Assembly (NCBI GenBank): GCA_000818945.1
Contig: KN805414.1
Coordinates: 126,682-190,681 of the forward strand
Reading direction: 5' to 3'
Length of the DNA: 64,000 nt
Source: Schizochytrium sp. CCTCC M209059
Lineage: Eukaryota > Sar > Bigyra > Thraustochytrida > Thraustochytriidae
Positions within the stretch are counted from its first letter, which is position 1. Every line of letters begins with the position of its first letter. The position numbers were made by a program, and so were the translations under genes. A model generated the notes under the pieces. That model saw only the letters and a list, made by a program, of their open reading frames with translations, was not told where the DNA came from and did no database searches. Below are positions 19,991-28,029 of the stretch, piece after piece.

Positions 19991-21196
19991 GGGCCTGGCC
20001 GGCTGCCTCGCTGCCTCGGCGCGGCTCTCGAGGCGTGGCGAGAGGCGCGAGCGGCCTGGACGGAGGCGGCTAGGGCGGGATGGAATGCGGGATGCCACGG
20101 CCTCGAGTGGAATGGAATGGAGTGGAACGGGATCGAGGAGCGGCAGGGCCGGGACCTGTTTCGGCACGGCGCGGACGCACGCGAGGGCGCGCGAGCGCGG
20201 CGCCGAGCGGGGCCCGGGTCTGGCCGGAGCCTGCCTGGCTGCCTGGTTGCCTGGCCGGCCGGCGCGAGCGAGAGCGCGCGGTGGGCGCGCGCGCGCGAGC
20301 GAGGTCTTCGAGTTTTGGCGGGGGGAAAAGTGGATTCGAAACACTGATTCGAAACTAACCAGAGAAACAAACCAAACAAAGTAAGAAAGAGAAAGAAAGC
20401 AAAAGAGGGAGAGGGGGAGAAAGAGAGAAAAAATGAAAAAAGTGCCCGGCAAGTGCAAGGTGCAGCGCGGCGCCTCGCATGTAACAAAGCCCTAGGAGGG
20501 CGTATAGGAACAAGGCTCGCTCGTAAGCCAGCGAGCGGAAAGGTGTGCACCGGGGTGGCGCCTTCGGAGAGGAGACTGTCATCGGCGAGCACGGACGGAT
20601 TTGGCACAAGAGGAGGAGGAGCTTGACGAGGTGGCGTGGCGTGACTTGGGGGTAACGCGTGAAACGACGCGAATGGGAGGGAATGCAATGCACGGCGCTT
20701 GGTTGGAGGTAAAATTATGGTATTGTAGTTAGACTCGAGAAACCAGGTGCTCTCGTCTAACCATCACGCCATCTCGCCATCTCACTATACAATTTTCCAT
20801 CATGGACCAAGACTTTACTAGCATTTTGCACCAAAACCCCGTCGCCACCAGAAAGCGCTTGCTGGCTCAACACCGCGATGTAAAATCGTCCGCAGGAGCA
20901 AGCACCGTGACATCATAACGTTCCACAGAAGGCCTTTTTGTTGTAAAAATACTTGGTAAAACTAAAAATGTAAATGGTCTATCAGGTTAGACCAGAATCG
21001 CAGGACGACTGGTTGGGCCGTGTGGGTGGGTGGCCAAGAACCGGAGCGAGGCCAGCGACAACAGTGCTGAGCAGAGCGAAGACGAAGGACGTGAGTTTTC
21101 GCGCGAACGAGGACCCACGTCGACCCCCTTCTCGGACCTGCGTCGAGCCTCTGACGTGGACACAGAAGCGCGGTTTCCGCAAGCGAGAAAGGAAAG
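19991..21196. other. divergent promoter region between giant protein and MRT4
   Basis: These 1206 bp hold a GGAAT-type pentamer run (about 20108-20130), GC-rich low-complexity sequence to about 20300, GA-rich sequence at 20380-20430, and an imperfect inverted repeat at 20728-20761. From about 20700 to 20990 the base composition becomes AT-richer. No gene is supported. Confidence 0.5.
20728..20761. repeat. imperfect inverted repeat (hairpin)
   Basis: The left arm GTTAGACTCGAGA (20728-20740) pairs with the right arm TCTCGTCTAAC (20751-20761), leaving a two-base bulge and a 10-base loop. It lies about 440 bp before the MRT4 start. The minus strand next to it resembles a tRNA A box, but no acceptor stem or B box can be built. 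Confidence 0.6.
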
Positions 21197-21925
21197 ATGC
21201 CCAAGTCGAAGCGCGCACGCGTGGTTCACCTGACCAAGACGGAGTCGAGGGGCCGAGCGCGCAAGTCGGAGCTCATGGACCTCGTGCAGCAGTGCTGCGA
21301 TGAGTACAAGACGATCTACTTGTTCTCGTGCGACAACATGCGGTCGAACCCACTCAAGCAGCTCCGCATGGACATGAAGGACTCGCGCTTCATGTACGGC
21401 CGAAACAAGGTCATGCGGCTCGCCCTGGGCAAGACCAAGGCCGAGGCGTACCAGCCTGGAATGGAGAAGCTTGCGGAAAAGCTGCACAGCGAAATGGGTC
21501 TTCTTTTCACCAACACCAAGGCTGCTGAAGTGGAGGCCAAACTTGGTGACTTTAAGGAGATTGACTTTGCCCGCGCTGGCTTCAAGGCCGACAGGGACAT
21601 TGAGGTCAAGGCAGGTCCCATTGTGGGCGAGCCCTCGTCCTCGTACGAGCCTCTTCGCAAACTTATGCTCCCCGTCAAGCTTAACAAGGGCGTCATCGAG
21701 CTCGAGGAGGACCACCGCGTGTGCCGCAAGGGCGACGTCCTAACCCCCGAGCAGGCACAGGCCCTCAAGTTCTTCAACATCAAGCTCGCAGAGTTCCGCG
21801 TCAAGCTGCTCTACCGCTTTCGCGACGGAGAGCTTACGCAGCTTGCTGAGGATACCATGGAAACGGATGGCAAGGCCGACGAGGACGATGAGGACGACGA
21901 GGTTCTCGATGAAGACGACTTTTAA
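21197..21925 (+). CDS. MRT4: ribosome assembly factor MRT4 (uL10 family)
   Basis: The 242-residue product starts MPKSKRARVVHLTKT and matches MRT4/MRTO4, a nuclear paralogue of ribosomal protein uL10 (P0). MRT4 occupies the P-stalk site on pre-60S particles and is later exchanged for P0. Seen: the RNA-binding N-terminal helix region, SNPLKQLRMDMKDSRFMYGR (about 50-70), GLLFTNTKAAEVEAKL (about 100-115), and the KGVIELEEDHRVCRKGDVLT segment. The C-terminus is acidic (EDDEDDEVLDEDDF) and lacks the SDDDMGFGLFD-like P-stalk tail, as expected for MRT4. Length is normal for the family. A single exon suffices. Confidence 0.95.
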   Translation: MPKSKRARVVHLTKTESRGRARKSELMDLVQQCCDEYKTIYLFSCDNMRSNPLKQLRMDMKDSRFMYGRNKVMRLALGKTKAEAYQPGMEKLAEKLHSEMGLLFTNTKAAEVEAKLGDFKEIDFARAGFKADRDIEVKAGPIVGEPSSSYEPLRKLMLPVKLNKGVIELEEDHRVCRKGDVLTPEQAQALKFFNIKLAEFRVKLLYRFRDGELTQLAEDTMETDGKADEDDEDDEVLDEDDF

Positions 21926-22472
21926 GAAGAAAACATCATTGAGGACGACGTGCCTCCTCCCGATGTTCCACTACACCGCGTCTTCTTACACTATTCGCCG
22001 CGCAACTTCGTCGCTTCTTCTTCTTCTTCTTCTTCTTCTGAAAAGTGCTCTAGTTTCCATTTCCCCCTCCTCCTTTCCCCTTTTTTTCTCTCTCTTTTCT
22101 CAAATGCACCCGTGTTCGCAAGTACATACGTGGCTCCAAGCGATCGAAATGACGAAATGAAATCAGGTCGCTTATGAGGGCTACCACCGCCGCCGTTGCA
22201 AGCAAACGCTTGGATTATGCCGCAAACAAATAACATACGTTTTTCCCTCTTGCCGGATATTACTCTTTTTCTCTCTCCTTGTGACTCCCTGCTGCCATCT
22301 GATTGTCTTTGCACGCCTCTTCATGTTTGATTGTTAGCTAGCTTCATTTCCGTGTGCAAAACATCACGCTGGAACACGCACGCGGTAACATTCCGACTTC
22401 AATACATCTTGAGTCCTCTGCATCATCTACAAGCTGAGGTTGAAAGGAGGAGCGAAGAAGTACTGTGCAACG
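21926..22472. other. convergent 3' flanks, no gene
   Basis: These 547 bp contain TTC-repeat and CT-rich runs just after the MRT4 stop (about 22015-22040 and 22065-22100), then mixed sequence up to the stop of the PH-like gene. I see nothing else. Confidence 0.55.
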
Positions 22473-25400
22473 TCAATTTGTCTCAGGGGCCATGGAGGTA
22501 TTAGTGTCATCGTCAGACAATTGTTCAGCTTCAAACTCGAGCCTCAAGCTGCGGATATTGCGCTCGTCGGTCTCTTCGTTGAGATCAAAAGGCGAGGTCA
22601 GGTACAAGTGCTCGATGCAGCGCGCATGAACCTGAACCCAGACCTCCGGAGAGGCAGCGTCTCCGTCACTGCGCACGCGGACCACTCGGTACGCAGTGGC
22701 ACTTTCGATTGTAATGAGACCGTCCGGAGCGACAAAAATCTCAATGGGAGAGGCCACGTGGGTCGTCGAAGGGCAAAGCAAGACCTCCGGAGGACCCGTC
22801 AGCATACGATGACAAACGGAGTACACGTCTCCTTCAATGACAGTTCGGCTCGACGCCAAAAGAAGCTCGCGCGTCCAGAACTCCACGTGCGAGTCTTCTG
22901 GAACTGCGAGCTCGTCAGTCGACAGCTGGCGAATCGTGTCGCTCAAAAGGTCACGCAGCTTGCGCGCGAACTTGGTCGTTTGCTCAATACTGCCAAGCTC
23001 ATAGTACGCAGCATTGAGCAAGATGGCGCGCTCGCGGCTCAGGTCCTTGAGAACTTGCGTTTGATCAGCGAGGGAATTGCGCGAGTCACGGTTCGACTTG
23101 AGCGGAAGAACAAGCTGGCTCTTGGCGTTCGATGCACCAATGAGGACCTCCTGATAGGCCTCTCGAGACTGAGTCGCCGCGAGGTCTTTTTGCAGCTGCG
23201 ATGCTCGGCCGCGTTGATGGTGACGGTTCGCCCCACCGACCTCCTCGAGAGAACGGAGCTCAAAGCTCGCGTTGAGACTGCGCACCCCACTGCTTTTGGA
23301 CCCGGTCGTCCGGTCCGATTTAAAGGAACATGACTCGGGCGTCTCAAAACCACCGTGCGGCCAGCGAAACGGCAGCTGCCGTCCATTTGCACTCGTTGCA
23401 GATCTTGATGAATGTTGTTGCTGGTGCTGCTGGTGCTGCTGCTGGTATTGCTGCTGGCGCGAATGTGAATTCGCTTGCCTCTTGGACTGGCGCGATCCGT
23501 GACGATCTTGCACCGGTGTTACGTGGTTCGCGCAATGCTCCGCACCGCGCGGCCCGGATGCCTCGTCGCCTTCTTTGCTTTCATAAGACTCGGTTACAGC
23601 GACGACGCTATCGTGGGCGTTCACTTTTGCACTGCTGCCGGCGCCATGGTGGCCTCGCTGCCGCCGATGCTGATGTCTAAAGGACTGATGATGGTGATGA
23701 TGGTGATTTTTGCTTCTTGTTTGCTTGTGACGCTGGTTCTTCGCGTTGTTGTCCCAATCGTCATCCTCACGATCACGACAGCCAAGCACGTTTTCGTGAC
23801 ACAAACGTAGACCCAGCGCAAAGGTAGCTGCGAGGTCGGCATTGAAGAACTCAAAGATGAGAGGCACGCCCTCAACGGTAAGAACTGCGACAATAAGATT
23901 TCCGCGATCGCGGCAGACTGCTTCAATGTTGGCCGTTACACGATGCGCGCCTCCGGGCACGAATGCATCGTCCTGACTGACCATGAGGGTGATCTCTTCT
24001 TCTCCATGCAAGACGGCGGCGACGCTTGCAAGGGGAAAGCACGAAATATTGGCCCCCACGCCAACCTGTACCTGGCTTGCGGACGAGGTCTCGGTGTAGG
24101 CCACGGCAAAGGGGTTGGCGTTGCGCTCGAGGTTATCGCGATCTCGCTGGTTGATTTGACGGCAAATCTCGCTCGCGCCTGTCATGCTCTTGGACCACAA
24201 AAGCTGACCCTCGTCCATGTCAAAGACCAGGAAGCGGGGGCCACAGCCACGTTTCTTGGCCGAATGCTTGATCACCATACTGCCTTGCTGAATCACGCGA
24301 AGTTGCTCCTGCACAGCTGTCGAATGCGCAATTTGGCGCATCATGCCAGCCCAGTCGCTGGTGGACCGGCTCAGACACTGCGCGTGGCCTTTGGTTGCCT
24401 GCAGCTGGGATTCAATCCAAGCGAGCTGGCCGTTCATGCGGGCAATTTCGTCTTGCAGGCCTTGGTGCTCCTCCACCAAGGTTGCGTGCGCCTGCTGAAG
24501 GACCTGAACATTGTCCGGATCATCATAGGCGTCTTCCAAGGACGACACGAGGGTCTCATCGCCGTCTGAAGAAGTGACTTCACCTTCGTCGTCTGTTTGT
24601 CGGCACAGCTCGTCATCGTCCCCCAAATCGCCGCCCGAGTCGCAGCGTAGACTCTGCTGCTGCTGAAGAGGGTGGGCCGCCGAGCCTTTCTTTTGAGTAC
24701 CGGCCTTGCCTTCGGCGGCCCAAAAGTGTGCATTTTCCGCCTCTTCGGGAGAACCAAGAGCTCGGCGTGTGCGCGCGCTCCCGGCGGAGCGGCGACGACT
24801 GCCTCCACCAACGCTGCCGAAGCTCTTTCGGATCTGGGCCTCGAGGCGCTCCAGCTGAGCGCTGAGGCGGCGCTCTGTTCGCGACTTTTGGTCTAACGCG
24901 CTTTCAATGAGCTTTTTGGCGCCCAAGAGCGAGCTGTCGGACCCTTTGCGCGGTCGCGGCGGCATCGGCGGCGGGGAAAGAGGTTCATCATCGACAATGC
25001 CAGCTGACAGGCGTACAGTACCTCCGACTGCATCGAGGACAATACCGTCATCGTCGTCGTCGTCTTCTTCCCCCTCGTCAGCGTCTCTGCCTCCTTCCTC
25101 CTCCTCATCGTCGTCGTAGTTGCCGCCTCGTCGAGGACCACGTCTTGCACTTTGTTTTTGTTCTTCGCTGTCTTGGCGCTGGTTGTTGCTGTGCGCACAG
25201 CTCCCGGAGTCTGAAGAGGCTGCAGAAGTAGCCGTGGACGGAGCGCGCGAGACAAGACCTCTGGGCGTACCAGGCGCTCCAGGGCACGCCGGGACGGCGC
25301 ACGAGGAGATTTTGCGGCCCTTGTGTCGGCTCGATTTGCCCGCGCTGTTGTTGGGCCCCGTCCCGACACTGCTGCCGCTGCCGGACTTTTCGTGCGCGGG

Positions 25401-25493
25401 CGACTCGGGCAGGTCGGCCCAGATCTCTTGCAAGGACGAGGTGCTGTCCTTGCGTCCGCCTTCGCGCCGCAGGAGCCGGCGCCCGGCCTCCAT
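22473..25493 (-). CDS. 1006-residue protein with PH-like domain and coiled coils, unrecognised
   Basis: The start is ATG 25493. The first 330 residues are low-complexity and charged, with a likely coiled coil (RTERRLSAQLERLEAQIRKS). A second coiled coil covers the region around LVEEHQGLQDEIARMNGQL. It leads into a PH-like domain (coordinates about 23790-24290): QGSMVIKHSAKKRG and FLVFDMDEGQLLWSKS fit the first strands, and FFNADLAATFALGLRLCHE fits the closing helix. Then come His- and Gln-rich linkers (about 23395-23480 and 23685-23720). The C-terminal 250 residues are ordered (LADQTQVLKDLSRERAILLN) but match nothing I know. A membrane-binding signalling adaptor is plausible. It converges with MRT4. 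Confidence 0.7.
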   Translation of the reverse strand: MEAGRRLLRREGGRKDSTSSLQEIWADLPESPAHEKSGSGSSVGTGPNNSAGKSSRHKGRKISSCAVPACPGAPGTPRGLVSRAPSTATSAASSDSGSCAHSNNQRQDSEEQKQSARRGPRRGGNYDDDEEEEGGRDADEGEEDDDDDDGIVLDAVGGTVRLSAGIVDDEPLSPPPMPPRPRKGSDSSLLGAKKLIESALDQKSRTERRLSAQLERLEAQIRKSFGSVGGGSRRRSAGSARTRRALGSPEEAENAHFWAAEGKAGTQKKGSAAHPLQQQQSLRCDSGGDLGDDDELCRQTDDEGEVTSSDGDETLVSSLEDAYDDPDNVQVLQQAHATLVEEHQGLQDEIARMNGQLAWIESQLQATKGHAQCLSRSTSDWAGMMRQIAHSTAVQEQLRVIQQGSMVIKHSAKKRGCGPRFLVFDMDEGQLLWSKSMTGASEICRQINQRDRDNLERNANPFAVAYTETSSASQVQVGVGANISCFPLASVAAVLHGEEEITLMVSQDDAFVPGGAHRVTANIEAVCRDRGNLIVAVLTVEGVPLIFEFFNADLAATFALGLRLCHENVLGCRDREDDDWDNNAKNQRHKQTRSKNHHHHHHQSFRHQHRRQRGHHGAGSSAKVNAHDSVVAVTESYESKEGDEASGPRGAEHCANHVTPVQDRHGSRQSKRQANSHSRQQQYQQQHQQHQQQHSSRSATSANGRQLPFRWPHGGFETPESCSFKSDRTTGSKSSGVRSLNASFELRSLEEVGGANRHHQRGRASQLQKDLAATQSREAYQEVLIGASNAKSQLVLPLKSNRDSRNSLADQTQVLKDLSRERAILLNAAYYELGSIEQTTKFARKLRDLLSDTIRQLSTDELAVPEDSHVEFWTRELLLASSRTVIEGDVYSVCHRMLTGPPEVLLCPSTTHVASPIEIFVAPDGLITIESATAYRVVRVRSDGDAASPEVWVQVHARCIEHLYLTSPFDLNEETDERNIRSLRLEFEAEQLSDDDTNTSMAPETN

Positions 25494-26011
25494 CTCGAGT
25501 TCGCAATTTCTCTCCCCCTCTCGCCCTCTTTCTCTCTCTCAGCCGCAACGAGCAAGCGAACGCAGGTTCGCCAGTGCGCCCGCTCGCTCGCTCGCTCGCA
25601 CGCAAGAGGTCCCGCAAGCAAGCAAGCAGGCAGGCACGCACGCACGCACGCACGCAAGCAAGCAAGCGAGCACGCCCCTCGCGCGCCCGCCCGCTCGCGC
25701 TGCCTTGGGCAGCGAGATCAAGATCGGTGTCTGCCGCCTTCCCCGCCGCAGACGCAGGCAGGTCCACCCAGCGTCCTGTCCTCCCTCCCTCTTCGGTTTC
25801 CTCGCCCCTCCCTCGCTCGCCCGCCTGCGCTCGCCCGCGACTGCCCTCCGCTCCCAGCCGCTCGTCTCCGCGTCCTTGTACCGCGCCTTGCGCTGCCTGA
25901 GAGCGCTCTCGGCCGCCAAAACGGCCACACGGCCCCGGGACGCCCGGCCTGCGTCCCCCCCGTGCTCGGCGCCGCGCCCGAAACGGCGCGGGACGGGCGG
26001 GGGCGGTCCCG

Positions 26012-26019
26012 TATAAAAG
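26012..26019 (+). promoter_or_regulatory. TATA box of the ASD gene
   Basis: TATAAAAG follows a GC-box-like string and is followed by a second near-match at 26031. It is the clearest core promoter in the window. Transcription would start around 26040-26050. Confidence 0.6.
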
Positions 26020-26088
26020 CGGGGGGAGGGCATAAAAGGAAGACGTGCGGCTGCGAGCCCAGACCACGAACAGACCAGCGGCGACGAG

Positions 26089-26530
26089 GTGCGTGCGAGC
26101 GTGCGCGAGGGCGCGGCGCGCGAGGGCGCGAGGGCGAGGGCGGATCGCGGGCGGCGCGGAGGCGGGAGGCTCGGGCGAAGCGGGGAAGAGTCAGGGGGAG
26201 GAAAAGGAAATGGACGCAGCGCGCGAATGACGCGAGACGAGTCGGCGAACAGAAAAGACGCGACGAGCCCCGACGGCGTCGACGTGCGCAAGGACGCGGA
26301 GGAGATGCGCGGCACGGGGAAGGGGCAGCGGGGGAAGGGGGAGGAGAGGACAGCGGAGAAGAGGTGGAGAGGTGGACGTGGTCGAGACGCGAAGCGAAAA
26401 TCGAGAGACGGAGATTGAAAAGGAGGAAGACGGAAGATGCTGACGAAATGTTGTGCACGACGATGACGACGATGACGTCGACGCGGTTCGCACGCTGTGA
26501 AAACAGGAGGAAGACCAAGAATCCAGACAG
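26089..26530 (+). other. possible 5' leader intron of the ASD gene
   Basis: GAG|GTGCGTGCG at 26088/26089 is a fair donor, and CCAGACAG ending at 26530 is a fair acceptor just 10 bp before the ATG. Removing the 442 bases between would leave a short leader. There is no coding constraint to test this. Confidence 0.3.
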
Positions 26531-26540
26531 GCAAGGCACA

Positions 26541-26987
26541 ATGTTCTCAGCGGCAGGCGCCAACCTTATGAACGCCGTGTCGAAGACTGCCGCGAGGCAG
26601 TTCTCGACGTCGGGCGGCGTGAGCAAGAAGCCCGTCGTGGCCATCGCTGGTTCGACTGGCGCTGTCGGCCAGGAGCTCCTCGACCTCATCAAGGAGCGTT
26701 CGTTCCCGTTTGCTGACATCAAGCTTCTGGCCTCGGCCCGCTCGGCCGGCAAGACCCAGGACTTCATGGGCAAGACCTACACCGTCGAGGAGCTCAAGGA
26801 GGACTCCTTTGAGGGCGTCGACATCGCCTTCTTCTCCGCGGGTGGCGGCCGCTCCAAGCAGTTCGCCCCTGCCGCCGCCAAGGCTGGCGCCGTGGTGATC
26901 GACAACTCGTCGGCCTACCGCATGGACCCCGAGGTTCCCCTCGTCGTGCCCGAGGTGAACCCTGATGCCGCCTTTGACCGCCCCAAG

Positions 26988-27020
<33 letters not shown>

Positions 27021-27644
27021 ATCATGAACATGGTCGTGTGGCCCCTGCACCAGAAGGCCGGCGTGGAGCGCGTCGTTGTCTCTACCTACCAGGCCGCCTC
27101 CGGCGCCGGCGCTGCCGCCATGGAGGAGCTCGAGCAGCAGGCCAAGGACTGGGTCGCCGAGAAGAGCCCCGTCACCCAGGACATTTTTGGCCGCCAGTAC
27201 ATCTTCAACCTCTTCTCCCACAACTCTGACGTCGACCAGGAGACTGGATACAACGAGGAGGAGACCAAGATGATCAAGGAGACCAAGAAGATCTTCTCGG
27301 ACCCCAACATCCAGGTCACCGCCACCTGCATTCGCGTCCCTGTTCTCCGCGCCCACTGCGAGTCCATCAACGTGACGCTCAAGAACTCCATGACCGAGGA
27401 CGAGGCCCGCGAGCTCCTCGCCAACTCCCCCGGTGTCTCTGTTCAGGATGACCGCGTCGCCAACAAGTTCCCCGAGCCGCTCGCGTCCTCCTTCAAGGAT
27501 GACTGCTTTGTGGGCCGCATCCGCCATGACGTCAGCCAGCCCGAGGGCAAGGGTCTCGACATGTTTGTCGCTGGTGACCAGATCCGCAAGGGTGCCGCAC
27601 TCAACGCCATCCAGATTGCCGAGCTCCTCATGTCGCGATCCTAA
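26541..27644 (+). CDS. asd: aspartate-semialdehyde dehydrogenase, organelle-targeted
   Basis: The mature part closely matches bacterial-type aspartate-semialdehyde dehydrogenase, which makes aspartate semialdehyde for Lys, Thr, Met and Ile synthesis using NADPH. Seen: the dinucleotide loop AIAGSTGAVGQE (about 34-45), FFSAGGGRSK (98-105), the catalytic Cys157 in IANPNCSTI, STYQAASGAG, and the CIRVPVLRAH segment with its active-site His. The start at ATG 26541 gives 367 residues. The first 28 residues (NLMNAVSKTAARQFSTSGG) are basic, Ser/Thr/Ala-rich and lack acids, which fits a mitochondrial presequence. The frame is open far upstream, but that part is low-complexity leader. Codon choice is very C-biased at third positions, suggesting high expression. 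Confidence 0.96.
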
Positions 27645-28029
27645 GTGTCGACCTTTTAAACATTATTTTGACCTGCAACGGAAAGAGAAACTTGCTTGGA
27701 CTTGGCCGCCAAATGTCTTCCTTCCTTTTACAAGAATAAAACCGAGGCGCATCGCTATTGCTCAAATGTGCTCTTATTTTATTTCCCCCTCCCTCTCACA
27801 AAAAAAGAAAGTGCGCGATTGCTGCCCGAATCGTTGCCTGACCAAAATAATAGGGCCTAATCAAAAATATGAGCATGCTTTTTTTTTTGCGCACGCACAC
27901 AATCTGACTGATGTGAGACAATTCTCAAACTGCTGAAGCCAAAGCAATGAAAGACATGCAAATTTCAATTAGTACAAGAAAGGGAGAGATGGTGAATTTT
28001 CGCCGCCTACGCATCTTCTTCGAGAGGCA
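27645..28029. other. convergent 3' flanks with polyadenylation signal
   Basis: These 385 AT-rich bases contain AATAAA at 27735-27740, about 90 bp after the ASD stop. The poly-T run near 27880 may belong to the terminator of either gene. No gene is seen. Confidence 0.6.

Larger units (their letters stand above)
25494..26540. promoter_or_regulatory. promoter and leader region of ASD gene
   Basis: These 1047 bp separate two diverging starts. CT-rich and GCAC/GCAAG repeats (about 25500-25680) lie near the PH-like gene. A GC-box-like GGGCGGGGGCGG at about 25996-26007 directly precedes TATAAAAG at 26012-26019, with a second CATAAAAGG at 26031. The ASD start codon lies 520 bp further on, so a long leader or a leader intron is expected. 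Confidence 0.55.

Noticed and set aside
19991..20458. N-terminal extension of the giant protein, starting with a hydrophobic run
   Set aside because: The apparent hydrophobic segment comes from CT-rich simple sequence; the natural start MATFARADQ follows, and the leader is GC-biased low complexity.
20717..20790. Possible tRNA gene on the minus strand
   Set aside because: An A-box-like string and a weak anticodon-like stem are present, but the loop has eight bases, no acceptor stem closes and no GGTTCGA-type B box follows.
25323..26540. Upstream extension of the ASD frame
   Set aside because: The extension crosses the TATA box and encodes Arg/Ala/Ser repeats; the presequence start at 26541 fits the family.
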